The position numbers and the translations under genes are program-made. From Pseudoalteromonas sp. CO133X (GTDB taxonomy: Bacteria; Pseudomonadota; Gammaproteobacteria; Enterobacterales; Alteromonadaceae), in NCBI GenBank assembly GCA_004208945.1, contig SGPE01000029.1:248001-312000 (forward strand): 64,000 nucleotides of DNA, read 5' to 3'. Shown here piece by piece: positions 17,582 to 26,873 of this stretch. How positions within the stretch are numbered: the stretch's first letter is position 1; each line of letters starts with the position of its first letter. The notes under the pieces were generated by a model that searched no databases, was not told the origin of the DNA, and saw only the letters and a list, made by a program, of their open reading frames with translations.

Positions 17582-18109
17582 TCAAGTCCAAAGCCAAATA
17601 CCGCAGCCCATTATTTTGATGCGTTTCAGTTTATTTTTGTCACTTTCTGCTTGGCGTTTGGTTTTATAGGGCCCTAAGCGTACTTTGTACCATACGCCAT
17701 TACTTCCTTCGACGCGCTTAGCTTCTGCAACAAGGCCTGCAAATGCTATTTTTGCTTTGAGGGTTTGTGCTTGTTCAAGTGTTCTAAACGAGCCGCATTG
17801 CATAACGTATGGGCCTTTTTGTTCAAGCTCTTTTACTTCAACTTGAACTTCATGCTCTTTTATTTCTTTTATAAACTCAGGCGGTTTAGGTTTTGGAATC
17901 ACCTTTTCTTCCGCTTTAGTCGGATTGGCTTGCTGCTCAACAAGTGCAGGGTCAGCATTGTGCTTTATGTACCACAAACCATAGCCAAAGCAGCCCACAA
18001 GAATAATAGCAATTAGGACTAAAACAACTGGAAAGGGTTTTTTAGTGGGTGCCTGCTTTTTATTATTTCGATTCGATGGTTTTTTATTTATGTAATCGTG
18101 TTGTGCCAT
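17582..18109 (-). CDS. ftsN: FtsN-like cell-division protein with SPOR domain
   Basis: A 175-residue bitopic inner-membrane protein: basic cytoplasmic tail ([16 protein letters not shown]), one TM helix (about 27-48, [20 protein letters not shown]), a proline/lysine/glutamate-rich periplasmic linker, and a C-terminal SPOR domain (about 98-172, [20 protein letters not shown] ... [16 protein letters not shown]) that binds denuded septal glycan. FtsN triggers constriction. The position between priA and hslV repeats the E. coli ftsN context, which supports the name. It is shorter than E. coli FtsN (319 residues), mainly in the linker. Confidence 0.88.
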   Translation of the reverse strand: MAQHDYINKKPSNRNNKKQAPTKKPFPVVLVLIAIILVGCFGYGLWYIKHNADPALVEQQANPTKAEEKVIPKPKPPEFIKEIKEHEVQVEVKELEQKGPYVMQCGSFRTLEQAQTLKAKIAFAGLVAEAKRVEGSNGVWYKVRLGPYKTKRQAESDKNKLKRIKIMGCGIWLWT

Positions 18110-18125
18110 GATTCTCTATTGGCCT

Positions 18126-20306
18126 TTAAATCATATCTATAGGATCAACGTCTAAGCTCCACCGCACCTTTTGCGCAAGTTTACTGGTACTAATATAGTC
18201 AACCATTTGCGCTAAATACTGGTGTAAGTGGGAACGCTCCTGCGCTTGAATATGTAATTGGAACCGATACTTGCCCGCCACACGTTCCAGTGGCGCGGGG
18301 ATCGGGCCGAGCAATTGTATACCAGATACACTCTGTACAGGAACCAAATCAGTTAAAAAATCCATAACTTGATTTATGTTATGCCCTTCAGCACGCACAA
18401 TCGCCATATTCGTAATGGGGGGAAGCTGAGCATCTTCTCGCTCGGTCAGGGCGTAACGAGCAAAGTCGTGGTAGCCATTATTAACGAGATCTTGCAGTAG
18501 CGGGTGCTCAGGAAAGTGAGTTTGCAATAACACTTGCCCAGGCTCACCACTACGTCCAGCACGGCCTGCTACTTGTGTTACAAGTTGCGCTAAATGCTCA
18601 GTGGCACGAAAATCACATGAATAGAGGCCACTATCCACGTCTAAAATCAGTACCAAGCTAACATCGGCAAAATGGTGGCCTTTTGCCAACATTTGCGTCC
18701 CAACTAAAATACGAGCGCCGCCTTGGTTGATGTCATCGAGGGCTTTTTCTAGGCTACCTTTACGGCGTGTTGAATCACGATCGATACGGCTAATGGGAAT
18801 ATCGGGAAAGGTTTGCGTTAAAAACTCTTCGATTTGCTCAGTGCCTTTGCCGTTTGGGAAGATCTGCGTGCTGCCACAATCAGGGCACTGATGAGGCACG
18901 CTATGCTGTTCACCACAGTGGTGACAAATCATTTGGCCAATGGCTTTATGAAATGTTGCGCTGGTACTGCAACGTGAGCACTCACTTAGCCAGCCGCACT
19001 CATGGCATATAAGTGTAGGTGAAAAACCACGACGATTTAAAAATACCATTACTTGCTTGCCACGCTCTAAATGCTGGCGCATATAAGCAAGACTGGCATG
19101 AGCGATGCCGGCTTGTTCTGGCTGGCCTTTCATATCCAATAGTTGAAACTGATTATCGGTGCTGGTTTGTGCTCGCTGTGTTAAGCTAAGTAGCTGATAT
19201 TTATTAGTAATCGCCTTATGCAAGGTTTCTAATGCAGGTGTCGCGCTGCCGAGTACCAGTGGAATATTATGTTGAAAGGCTCTGTAAGCGGCAAGATCTC
19301 GAGCATGGTAGCGTAGTGTATCTTGCTGTTTAAATGAGCTGTCATGCTCTTCATCAACAATGATCATGCCTAGTGATGAAAAAGGTAAAAATATACTCGA
19401 ACGTGTGCCGATAACTATCGCACAACTACCTTTTTCACAAAAGCGCCATGTTTGTAGGCGCTCGTTATCAGTGAGTGCCGAATGCCATAGCATAATGGGC
19501 GTATCTGGAAAGCGACGACGAAAACGATTGACGGTTTGTGGAGTGAGGCCTATTTCAGGAACCAAAACCAAAGCTTGTTGGCCTTTTTTTAATACTTCTT
19601 CAAGGCATTGTAAGTAAACTTCTGTTTTGCCGCTGCCAGTCACCCCTTCGAGTAAAAAGCTTGCAAATCCATGCGCTTGGTTAATGGTAGTACAAGCGAC
19701 AGCTTGCTCTTTATTGAGAGTCGGCTTTTTACCCACGGTGGGGGCGTGTTGCTGCCATTGATTGTCGTGCTCAATAAATTGTTTGATTAATGCTTTCTCA
19801 AGTAGGCTATCAATTGTTTTCTTATTAAAACCGAGCGCTTTTAATTCGGTTAACGATGACTTACCCGACTGCGCAAGTTGTTTTAATAAGTTGAGTTGCG
19901 TTTTCGCTCGTAAAGAGGGGAGCTTTGCCCCTTTTTCGGTCAACTCAACCATATTAATGCTGGTTTTATCAGGGCATTCACCTTGCCTTAATGCTGCTGG
20001 CAGTGCGGTATGTATGGTCTCACCCAAAGGGTAGCAGTAGTAGCGAGCTGTAAACTTTAATAGCTCTAAATGACGTTTGGATAAAATAGGGGCTTCGTCA
20101 ATCACCTCTATGATAGCTTTTATCTTCTCCTTAGGGATGTCAGTACTTGTTTTCGTGGCAAGTATGACTGCTACTTTTTTTTGTGGACCGAATGGCACAA
20201 GAACACGCATGCCCGGCTGCAATTCAGTGTTATGCAACAGCGGTTCAACTTTATAATCGAAGGTACGCGGTAAAGGGACTTTTATGGCAACTTCTACAAA
20301 GTGCAT
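18126..20306 (-). CDS. priA: Primosomal protein N' (PriA helicase)
   Basis: A 726-residue 3'-5' helicase that restarts collapsed replication forks. It has an N-terminal DNA-binding domain beginning VEVAIKVPLPRTFDYKV, Walker A GVTGSGKTEVYLQ, the DEEH box (MIIVDEEHDSSFKQQ), and a zinc-binding insertion with eight cysteines (CHECGWLSECSRC, CHHCG, CPDCGS). C-terminal helicase motifs GTQMLAKGHHFADV and VAGRAGRSGEPG follow. Length is normal. It lies 16 bases upstream of ftsN on the minus strand and is divergent from rpmE. Confidence 0.97.
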   Translation of the reverse strand: MHFVEVAIKVPLPRTFDYKVEPLLHNTELQPGMRVLVPFGPQKKVAVILATKTSTDIPKEKIKAIIEVIDEAPILSKRHLELLKFTARYYCYPLGETIHTALPAALRQGECPDKTSINMVELTEKGAKLPSLRAKTQLNLLKQLAQSGKSSLTELKALGFNKKTIDSLLEKALIKQFIEHDNQWQQHAPTVGKKPTLNKEQAVACTTINQAHGFASFLLEGVTGSGKTEVYLQCLEEVLKKGQQALVLVPEIGLTPQTVNRFRRRFPDTPIMLWHSALTDNERLQTWRFCEKGSCAIVIGTRSSIFLPFSSLGMIIVDEEHDSSFKQQDTLRYHARDLAAYRAFQHNIPLVLGSATPALETLHKAITNKYQLLSLTQRAQTSTDNQFQLLDMKGQPEQAGIAHASLAYMRQHLERGKQVMVFLNRRGFSPTLICHECGWLSECSRCSTSATFHKAIGQMICHHCGEQHSVPHQCPDCGSTQIFPNGKGTEQIEEFLTQTFPDIPISRIDRDSTRRKGSLEKALDDINQGGARILVGTQMLAKGHHFADVSLVLILDVDSGLYSCDFRATEHLAQLVTQVAGRAGRSGEPGQVLLQTHFPEHPLLQDLVNNGYHDFARYALTEREDAQLPPITNMAIVRAEGHNINQVMDFLTDLVPVQSVSGIQLLGPIPAPLERVAGKYRFQLHIQAQERSHLHQYLAQMVDYISTSKLAQKVRWSLDVDPIDMI

Positions 20307-20427
20307 GGTGGCTCAACGAAAACAAGAACAGACAGATAATGTACTAAAAATAGTCGTAAAAACCTACCAACAAATGCTAACCCAAGCGCCGTCTGTTTAT
20401 TTTTTTAGCGAAAGATGCATTTAAAGC

Positions 20428-20456
20428 TTGTCGCAGAGCGTATTGGCCTATAAAAT
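20428..20456 (+). promoter_or_regulatory. Candidate promoter of rpmE
   Basis: TTGTCG (20428-20433) and TAAAAT (20451-20456) are 17 bases apart and fit a sigma-70 promoter about 80 bases before rpmE. No other -35/-10 pair in the priA-rpmE gap looks better. Confidence 0.4.
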
Positions 20457-20539
20457 ACGCGGCCTATTAATTGTATTAACGACGTATGGTGCCAGACTAC
20501 GGGTTTGGAGAGCGATGCGGCCTTAACTAGAGGTTCCCT

Positions 20540-20755
20540 ATGAAAGAAGGTATTCACCCTAAGTACGAAGCTATCACTGCAACTTGTTCATGTGGTAACA
20601 AATTCGAAACTAGCTCTACTTTATGTAAAGACATCCACTTAGACGTATGTTCTGAGTGTCACCCGTTTTACACTGGTAAGCAAAAGATTTTAGACACTGG
20701 CGGCCGTGTTGATCGTTTCAACAAGCGCTTCGGTGCACTTAGCAGCAAGAAGTAA
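20540..20755 (+). CDS. rpmE: Ribosomal protein bL31
   Basis: A 71-residue protein beginning [20 protein letters not shown]. The zinc-binding cysteines of the C-plus form are all present (C16, C18, C37, C40), followed by [20 protein letters not shown]. It sits in the large subunit and bridges the subunits at the central protuberance. It is divergent from priA, as in E. coli, and has its own promoter region and terminator. Confidence 0.98.
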   Translation: MKEGIHPKYEAITATCSCGNKFETSSTLCKDIHLDVCSECHPFYTGKQKILDTGGRVDRFNKRFGALSSKK

Positions 20756-20771
20756 TATCTGCTGTTTTGTT

Positions 20772-20799
20772 AAAAAAAGCACCTTAGGGTGCTTTTTTT
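20772..20799. terminator. Terminator after rpmE
   Basis: AAAAAAAGCACC (20772-20783) pairs with GGTGCTTTTTTT (20788-20799) around the loop TTAG. It is a strong intrinsic terminator. Confidence 0.92.
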
Positions 20800-21290
20800 A
20801 TACCTGATATTTATAAAGCATGATGTTAGACGTTATGCTGAACCTGTTATTTTCACTCACTTCCTATATAACTATTTTTGCTTGTTATGCTCATTATGTC
20901 GCTAATTTTGCAGACAAAGCGCAATCCCTTCGCTATATTCTTAGAGGTATAAATGATTCTAAAAGTTATAAAAAGTAATAAATTTAAATAACTTTGTAAG
21001 TAAATGCTGGTAATGTCGTCGAAATGGTTGTTTGGAACTAATTTCGGCTATTTGCAGTGTTCGTGCATATAAAATACAAAAACAGGTGCTTAAAAGGTCA
21101 TAAATAGGTGAATTTTTATGTCTGATTAATCGCAACTATGCACAGAAGTTGTGGGTAAATCCTTTAAAATTAAGCGATATAGCATATAACAGGATAGACC
21201 TGATAATACTTGGAATTTTTATACATTACAGGTATCGTACTGATGCAAGCTCTCTCACTTTTTAACTTTTTTGCAGGATACTATCGCGTT
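20800..21290. other. Long intergenic region before the malic enzyme gene
   Basis: About 490 AT-rich bases without a supported gene. It should contain the promoter and leader of the malic enzyme gene. A 52-codon frame at 20820-20978 has no ribosome site and is not called. No clear riboswitch or operator was recognised by eye. Confidence 0.5.
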
Positions 21291-22532
21291 ATGTCAGATT
21301 TCCGTGAACAAGCATTACATTACCACGCTCACCCCGTTCCAGGTAAAATTAGTGTTGAATTAACCAAGCCGGCCGAAACGGTTAACGATCTCGCTTTAGC
21401 TTATAGCCCAGGTGTGGCTGAACCGGTTCGTGAAATCGCTGCTGACCCAGCAAATGCTTACAAATATACTGGCAAAGGTAACATGGTTGCGGTGATTTCA
21501 AACGGTACCGCAATTTTAGGTTTAGGTAACCTAGGCCCTCTTGCATCAAAACCTGTTATGGAAGGTAAAGCCTTACTATTCAAACGTTTTGCTGGCCTTG
21601 ATTCAATTGATATTGAAGTAAAACATCGCACTACAGAAGATTTCATCAATACGGTTGCAAACATCGCTGATACGTTTGGCGGCATCAACCTAGAAGATAT
21701 TAAAGCACCAGAGTGTTTTGAAATTGAAAAAGCGCTTATCGAGCGCTGCGATATTCCAGTTTTCCACGATGACCAACATGGTACAGCTATTGTTACTGCT
21801 GCCGGTATGCTTAATGCCCTTGAAGTACAAGGCAAAGATATCGAAGATGCCATTATCGTATGTTTAGGTGCAGGTGCAGCTGCTGTTGCTTGTATGGAGT
21901 TGTTAATTAAGTGTGGTGCATTACGTGAGCATATCTATATGCTTGACCGTAAAGGTGTGATCCATACTCGCCGCGATGATTTAAACGAATATAAGCAGTT
22001 ATTTGCTAACAACACTGATAAACGTACATTACAAGACGTTATTGCTGATGCGGATGTCTTTGTAGGTGTATCTGGGCCAGATCTATTGACGGCGGATGAC
22101 TTAAAGCTAATGGCAGACAAACCAGTTGTGTTTGCGTGTTCAAACCCAGATCCTGAGATTGCTCCAGAAGTTGCACACAGTGCACGCAATGATTTAATTA
22201 TGGCAACGGGTCGTTCAGATTTTCCTAACCAAGTAAATAACGTGCTTTGTTTCCCGTTTATTTTCCGCGGTGCGCTTGATGTGCGTGCAACGGCAATTAA
22301 TGATGAAATGAAAATTGCAGCTGTGCATGCTATTCGTGGTATTGCCAAAGAGCCAGTACCAAACGAAGTATTAAAAGCAGCTGGCGTAGAGTCTCTTGAG
22401 TTTGGCGCCGAGTATATCATTCCGAAACCAATGGATCCGCGTTTATTACCACGTATCGCACGTGCTGTTGCAGAAGCGGCGGTTGAATCGGGCGTTGCGC
22501 AAATTGAAATGCCAGAAGATTACATGCGTTAA
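21291..22532 (+). CDS. Malic enzyme (oxaloacetate-decarboxylating), short form
   Basis: A 413-residue protein converting malate to pyruvate and CO2 with NAD(P). It contains ALAYSPGVAEPVREIAADP, GNMVAVISNGTAILGLGNLG, the metal-site region PVFHDDQHGTAIV, a nucleotide-binding VCLGAGAAAVACMELLI and VFACSNPDPEI. It corresponds to the malic domain of MaeB and lacks the C-terminal phosphotransacetylase-like domain of the 750-residue form. I start at the ATG at 21291 (MSDFREQALHYH), where homology to the family begins; an in-frame start at 21210 adds 27 hydrophobic residues with no support. It is followed by a bidirectional terminator. Confidence 0.93.
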   Translation: MSDFREQALHYHAHPVPGKISVELTKPAETVNDLALAYSPGVAEPVREIAADPANAYKYTGKGNMVAVISNGTAILGLGNLGPLASKPVMEGKALLFKRFAGLDSIDIEVKHRTTEDFINTVANIADTFGGINLEDIKAPECFEIEKALIERCDIPVFHDDQHGTAIVTAAGMLNALEVQGKDIEDAIIVCLGAGAAAVACMELLIKCGALREHIYMLDRKGVIHTRRDDLNEYKQLFANNTDKRTLQDVIADADVFVGVSGPDLLTADDLKLMADKPVVFACSNPDPEIAPEVAHSARNDLIMATGRSDFPNQVNNVLCFPFIFRGALDVRATAINDEMKIAAVHAIRGIAKEPVPNEVLKAAGVESLEFGAEYIIPKPMDPRLLPRIARAVAEAAVESGVAQIEMPEDYMR

Positions 22533-22563
22533 GTTTAATTAAGCGAACTAGTTTAACGCGAAT

Positions 22564-22593
22564 AAAAAAACTCAGCCTTTGCTGAGTTTTTTT
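22564..22593. terminator. Bidirectional terminator between the malic enzyme gene and metJ
   Basis: AAAAAAACTCAGC pairs with GCTGAGTTTTTTT around the loop CTTT. It stands between convergent genes and can serve both. Confidence 0.9.
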
Positions 22594-22623
22594 ATGCTTA
22601 TGAATCGGCGTTTATCCGATGGC

Positions 22624-22944
22624 TTATTCAGAATCAAGTACAGGGATATCTAATCCCATTTCTAGCATGATCTTTTTAACTTCTTCAGGGACTTTTTCAG
22701 GGTTGTCTTTGCGTAAGTCGTCATCATTTGGTAATGGCTGACCTGTAAAAGCATGTAGAAAGGCTTCGCATAGAAGTTCACTGTTTGTCGCGTGTCGCAG
22801 ATTATTGATCTGACGACGTGTGCGTTCATCTGTTAATACTTTTAGTACATTGAGCGGAATTGATACGGTAATTTTTTTAACTTGTTCTGATTTTTTACCG
22901 TGTTCTGCGTATGGGTGAATGTATTCACCGTTCCATTTAGCCAT
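22624..22944 (-). CDS. metJ: Methionine repressor MetJ
   Basis: A 106-residue ribbon-helix-helix repressor of normal length (104-106). The DNA-contacting beta strand [20 protein letters not shown] and the SAM-binding region [20 protein letters not shown] are clear. With S-adenosylmethionine it binds tandem 8-base met boxes. It is divergent from metB-metL, and two met-box arrays lie between them (23049-23072 and 23125-23148), which suggests it controls both itself and the biosynthetic operon. Confidence 0.98.
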   Translation of the reverse strand: MAKWNGEYIHPYAEHGKKSEQVKKITVSIPLNVLKVLTDERTRRQINNLRHATNSELLCEAFLHAFTGQPLPNDDDLRKDNPEKVPEEVKKIMLEMGLDIPVLDSE

Positions 22945-23048
22945 AAGTTATTTCGTTGCCTCGGTTATAAGTAGCTTACGCCTTTTTCACAGCGCAAAGA
23001 TGCGGAAATTTTATCTCTTTAAAAAAGATAGTCAAATACTAGTTATTT

Positions 23049-23072
23049 AGCCATCTAGTAGTGTAAATGTAT
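23049..23072. promoter_or_regulatory. Candidate met boxes, metJ side
   Basis: AGCCATCT-AGTAGTGT-AAATGTAT are three adjacent 8-mers matching AGACGTCT at 6, 5 and 5 positions. Tandem weak boxes are typical MetJ sites. Being nearer metJ, they may serve autoregulation. Confidence 0.5.
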
Positions 23073-23109
23073 AAACTTCCATGTGTGAGTCACAAATGCT
23101 TTGACTTCT

Positions 23110-23115
23110 TATAAT
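23110..23115 (+). promoter_or_regulatory. Candidate -10 element of metB-metL
   Basis: TATAAT is a perfect sigma-70 -10 hexamer, 55 bases before metB. The -35 region is poor, which fits an activated or strongly repressed promoter. The met boxes at 23125-23148 would cover its start point. Confidence 0.35.
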
Positions 23116-23124
23116 TGATCATCT

Positions 23125-23148
23125 AACCTTTTAGACGTCTAAACATCC
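23125..23148. promoter_or_regulatory. Met boxes (MetJ operator) before metB
   Basis: AGACGTCT (23133-23140) is a perfect met-box consensus. It is flanked without gaps by AACCTTTT (4 of 8 matches) and AAACATCC (5 of 8). It lies 22-45 bases before the metB start, so MetJ-SAM binding would block the promoter. Confidence 0.85.
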
Positions 23149-23169
23149 AATCAATGAATAGGTGATGAA

Positions 23170-24429
23170 ATGAGTGAAAAAAATAAAGCGACGATAGCTG
23201 TTCGTCATGGTATCGAAGCTGATAAACATCATGGTGCTGTCGTTCCACCTATCTATTTATCAACCACCTATTCATTTGCTGATTTTGATACTAAACGTCA
23301 ATATGACTACGGACGCAGTGGTAATCCAAATCGAGATATCTTAGCTGAAACATTGGCTGAACTTGAAGGTGGTGCAAAAGGTATTATTACTGCAACAGGT
23401 ATGTCAGCTGTGCATTTAGCGACGCAGCTATTAAACAGTGACGATACTTTAGTGATCCCACATGACTGTTATGGCGGTAGTTACCGTTTGTTCACGTCAT
23501 TAGAAAAACGTGGTTTATTGAAGTTAAAGGTGTTGGATTTAACTAAAGCTGACAATCATCAAGAAATTTTAGCAATCAAACCAAAGCTTATCTGGATAGA
23601 GACACCCAGTAATCCAATTTTGCGTTTAACTGATATAAAAGCAATCACTTCGGTTGCTAAGCAATGTGGCGCCTTAGTTGCTGCTGATAATACGTTCTTA
23701 TCACCAGCACTACAAAATCCAATTCAGTTTGGTGTAGATATCGTCGTACATTCAACAACTAAGTATATTAATGGTCACTCAGATGTAGTGGGTGGTGCAG
23801 TGATTGCTGCAACACAAGAGCTTGGTGATGAACTAGCTTGGTGGGCAAATAACATTGGTATCACAGGTGCACCATTTGACAGTTATTTAACCCTTCGTGG
23901 TTTACGAACATTAAATGTGCGTTTAAAACAACATCAAGAGAATGCGTTTGCAATCGCTCAGTATTTAGAAAATTCGCCTTTTGTTAGTCAGGTTTATTAT
24001 CCAGGTCTTGCTTCTCACCCTCAGCATGAGCTCGCTAAAGCACAGCAACGTGGCTTTGGTGGCATGGTGAGCTTTGATATTAAAGGTGATATTAACGACG
24101 CTGCTGCGTTTTTAACAAGCTTAAAAGAGTTTAGTCTTGCAGAGTCATTAGGTGGAGTTGAGAGTCTTATTTGTCATCCCGCAACAATGACTCATGCTGG
24201 CATGGAACCTAAAGCACGCCTTGAGGCAGGTGTGGGCGATACACTCATTCGTATTTCTGTCGGTATTGAAGATATTAACGACTTAATTGCTGATCTTGAA
24301 CGTGTTTTCAATCAAGTTAAACCAGGCGAAGGCTTACAAGCGAGCCAACCTAAAGGCGCTCAAGTACAGTCAACTAGTCAGCAAAATACATCGTTTAAGT
24401 TAACGCCTGCACATACGGCATTGTGGTAG
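23170..24429 (+). CDS. metB: Cystathionine gamma-synthase
   Basis: A 419-residue PLP enzyme of the Cys/Met metabolism family that joins an activated homoserine with cysteine to make cystathionine. Motifs: YDYGRSGNPNRDILAETLAE, the PLP lysine region VVHSTTKYINGHSDVVGGA, and SLGGVESLICHPATMTHAGM. It exceeds E. coli MetB (386 residues) by about 33 residues: after VFNQVKPGEG comes a Ser/Gln-rich tail of unknown use. Close relatives (MetC, MetY, CGL) are possible, but coupling to metL and the MetJ site favour MetB. Its stop lies 5 bases before the likely metL ATG. Confidence 0.93.
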   Translation: MSEKNKATIAVRHGIEADKHHGAVVPPIYLSTTYSFADFDTKRQYDYGRSGNPNRDILAETLAELEGGAKGIITATGMSAVHLATQLLNSDDTLVIPHDCYGGSYRLFTSLEKRGLLKLKVLDLTKADNHQEILAIKPKLIWIETPSNPILRLTDIKAITSVAKQCGALVAADNTFLSPALQNPIQFGVDIVVHSTTKYINGHSDVVGGAVIAATQELGDELAWWANNIGITGAPFDSYLTLRGLRTLNVRLKQHQENAFAIAQYLENSPFVSQVYYPGLASHPQHELAKAQQRGFGGMVSFDIKGDINDAAAFLTSLKEFSLAESLGGVESLICHPATMTHAGMEPKARLEAGVGDTLIRISVGIEDINDLIADLERVFNQVKPGEGLQASQPKGAQVQSTSQQNTSFKLTPAHTALW

Positions 24430-24434
24430 AAGAA

Positions 24435-26780
24435 ATGGTTAATATTGTTCATAAATTTGGTGGTTCGAGCCTAAGCTCGGCCGAGCGGTATCAAGCAGTT
24501 GCGAACATTGTTTTAGCGAACACTGAGCAAGGCGATTGTGTTGTTGTATCAGCCTCTGGGAAAACGACAGACACACTTGTAAAGCTCTGGCAGAGCTATC
24601 AACAAAATGATAATCAAGCTGTGAGTGATATTTTATTGCTTATTGATAATAATCAGCGTGCACTAATCGAGCAGCTATTAGTGTCGCAGAGTAAGCAGCA
24701 TGCATTAGCTAAACTAAAAGATGAATTAGCATCATTGACAGAGTTAATTGCCCAGCAACAATTACAAGAAGCACCTTTACTTGCTCATGGTGAAGTTTGG
24801 TCTGCTCGGTTACTTGCAGCTTATTTAAATCAACTCGGTTTAGAATCTAAAGATGTTGATGCAAGACAACTCTTTACTTTGCATGATGGTCAATTGTTAC
24901 ATCAAAAAAATCAGCAAAGTTGCAGTGAGTTAATCAGCCATAACCAGATCAATGTTGTAACAGGGTTTATTGCCGCTGATTGCCAAGGCAATACCGTAAC
25001 ACTAGGGCGAAATGGCAGTGACTACAGTGCCACACTACTGGCTAGTTATACCTTTGCAAAGCAGGTATCAATTTGGACTGATACACAAGGTGTATTTAGT
25101 ACAGATCCTCGCAAAGTTAAAAATGCTGTTAAATATAACAAGGTATGCCGTGAACAAGCGAATTTGTTAGCCCGCTTAGGTAACCCTGTATTGCATGCTA
25201 AGACATTGTCGCCGCTAAAAGGTAGCGACATTAAACTCGTTGTAAGAAGCAGCTTTGACTGTGAGGCAAGCCCAACAGAGGTTGTAAAAGAGGGGTACAG
25301 TAAAGCTAAACGTTTTATTACGACCCTCGATAACATTGACTTACTTCGTGTTGATAAATTAAGTAGTGGCGAAGTAGGGGAATTGAGCCAGTTGATTCAG
25401 CATAGCCTGCATCACTTTGTAAAAGCTGGCGATACGTATCTATTAGTGCCAGGCTTGTGTACACATCAAGTTGTAAGTTACCTTGCAGGGCGTGCCAATA
25501 TTGTTGAGTCTAATTTAAGTGGTTGTGCGGTGGTAGCGCCAAGTAGTGATATTAGCTCACTCGCAGAGCAAACAACGGCGTTATTAAAAGAGCAAAATAT
25601 CAACACACGCTTTGTACAGCAAGATGAAAACTACGTGTTAGTTTTAAAAGACCAAGCGATTGATAGTGACGTGCTGACCTTACTACACGACAAGTTAATT
25701 AATAAAGGCCAAGAGTTGGCTGTGATTGTTGCTGGGCTGGGTAATGTGGGAGAGGTATTTCTTTCACAACTACAAGCGCAGCTAAAACGCCTTTCAGAGC
25801 ACTATGAAGTGAAAGTGGTCGCTTTACTTCGCTCTAAGCAAATGCTGTTTAGTGCTAGTGGTTTAAACACTGAGATGTGGCAAGAGCAGTGGCAAAATGA
25901 AGCGCAAAACTACGAAAAAGAAGAGCTACTAACACGTATTAGTGAACTTGATTATGAGCACAAAGTGATCGTAGATATCACAGCTAGTGAAGCGTTTAGC
26001 CTCTTATACCCTGATTTTGTTGAGCTTAACTGCCACCTGATCAGTGCTAATAAATATGCTGGTACCGCAGCTAATAGTTGGTATCAAAACTTACGCACTA
26101 ATTTAGCTGAGCGTAATTTATTATGGCGTTATAACACCAGTGTTGGTGCAGGTTTGCCTATCAACTTTGCACTTGCTGATCTGCAAAACAGTGGTGATAA
26201 AATTAACCGTATTGAAGGCGTTTTTTCGGGTACTCTGTCGTGGTTATGCAGCAGTTATGATGGCAGCGTGCCGTTTTCTGATTTAGTCCTACAAGCGCAG
26301 CAAATGGGTTATACAGAGCCTGATCCTCGTGAAGATTTATCGGGTCGAGATATGCAACGTAAGCTGCTTATTTTAGCACGTGATCTCGGTCTTGATTTAG
26401 AGCTTGATGATATCGCTTTAACTCCATTAATGCCTGAAGAGTTGGCTGCGGGTAGCTGGCAAGATTTCTTAGCAAATAAGCATTTACTTGATGAATTTAT
26501 GACGGCAAAAGCTGAACAAGCACAAGTCGAAAATAAACTTGTTCGCTATACCGGTGCGATTACCATTACTAATGGTAAAGTGAAGGCTGAAGTTGGCCTA
26601 GTTAATGTCGCAAAAGACGATGTGCTGGCAAGCCTTAAGCCCGGTGACAATATCTTTGTTATTAACTCACAGTGGTATACCGATAACGCTTTGGTAATCC
26701 AAGGCCCTGGTGCAGGAAAAGAAGTGACTGCGGCAGGCGTTCATTCTGATTTGTATTGGTTGGTAAACAACCTAAAATAA
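24435..26780 (+). CDS. metL: Bifunctional aspartokinase II / homoserine dehydrogenase II
   Basis: A 781-residue fusion enzyme catalysing the first and third steps from aspartate to homoserine. The N-terminal kinase begins NIVHKFGGSSLSSAERY (about 1-290) with TLGRNGSDYSATLLA. A middle regulatory region follows, then homoserine dehydrogenase from about 430 with the NAD(P) motif VIVAGLGNVGEVFL, ISANKYAGT, NTSVGAGLPI and GYTEPDPREDLSGRDMQRK. The metB neighbour and upstream met boxes point to the methionine-controlled MetL rather than the threonine-controlled ThrA. An in-frame GTG at 24423, overlapping metB, is an alternative start. Confidence 0.95.
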   Translation: MVNIVHKFGGSSLSSAERYQAVANIVLANTEQGDCVVVSASGKTTDTLVKLWQSYQQNDNQAVSDILLLIDNNQRALIEQLLVSQSKQHALAKLKDELASLTELIAQQQLQEAPLLAHGEVWSARLLAAYLNQLGLESKDVDARQLFTLHDGQLLHQKNQQSCSELISHNQINVVTGFIAADCQGNTVTLGRNGSDYSATLLASYTFAKQVSIWTDTQGVFSTDPRKVKNAVKYNKVCREQANLLARLGNPVLHAKTLSPLKGSDIKLVVRSSFDCEASPTEVVKEGYSKAKRFITTLDNIDLLRVDKLSSGEVGELSQLIQHSLHHFVKAGDTYLLVPGLCTHQVVSYLAGRANIVESNLSGCAVVAPSSDISSLAEQTTALLKEQNINTRFVQQDENYVLVLKDQAIDSDVLTLLHDKLINKGQELAVIVAGLGNVGEVFLSQLQAQLKRLSEHYEVKVVALLRSKQMLFSASGLNTEMWQEQWQNEAQNYEKEELLTRISELDYEHKVIVDITASEAFSLLYPDFVELNCHLISANKYAGTAANSWYQNLRTNLAERNLLWRYNTSVGAGLPINFALADLQNSGDKINRIEGVFSGTLSWLCSSYDGSVPFSDLVLQAQQMGYTEPDPREDLSGRDMQRKLLILARDLGLDLELDDIALTPLMPEELAAGSWQDFLANKHLLDEFMTAKAEQAQVENKLVRYTGAITITNGKVKAEVGLVNVAKDDVLASLKPGDNIFVINSQWYTDNALVIQGPGAGKEVTAAGVHSDLYWLVNNLK

Positions 26781-26819
26781 ACCTTGTTTATCGTGTAATA
26801 AAAAAACGTCAAATGAAGT

Positions 26820-26858
26820 GACCCCCAGTTGGACATTCCAATTACTGGGGGTCTTTTT
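26820..26858 (+). terminator. Terminator after metB-metL
   Basis: GACCCCCAGT (26820-26829) pairs with ACTGGGGGTC (26844-26853). An inner TTGGA/TCCAA stem extends the hairpin, and TTTTT follows. It may also end mrcA from the other side. Confidence 0.88.
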
Positions 26859-26873
26859 ATTACACTCAATTAG

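Noticed and set aside
20820..20978. 52-codon frame MMLDVMLNLL... in the leader of the malic enzyme gene
   Set aside because: No ribosome site, no recognised family and low-complexity AT-rich coding; likely chance.
21458..22420. Two long minus-strand frames inside the malic enzyme gene
   Set aside because: Antisense shadows; the plus strand encodes a clearly conserved enzyme.
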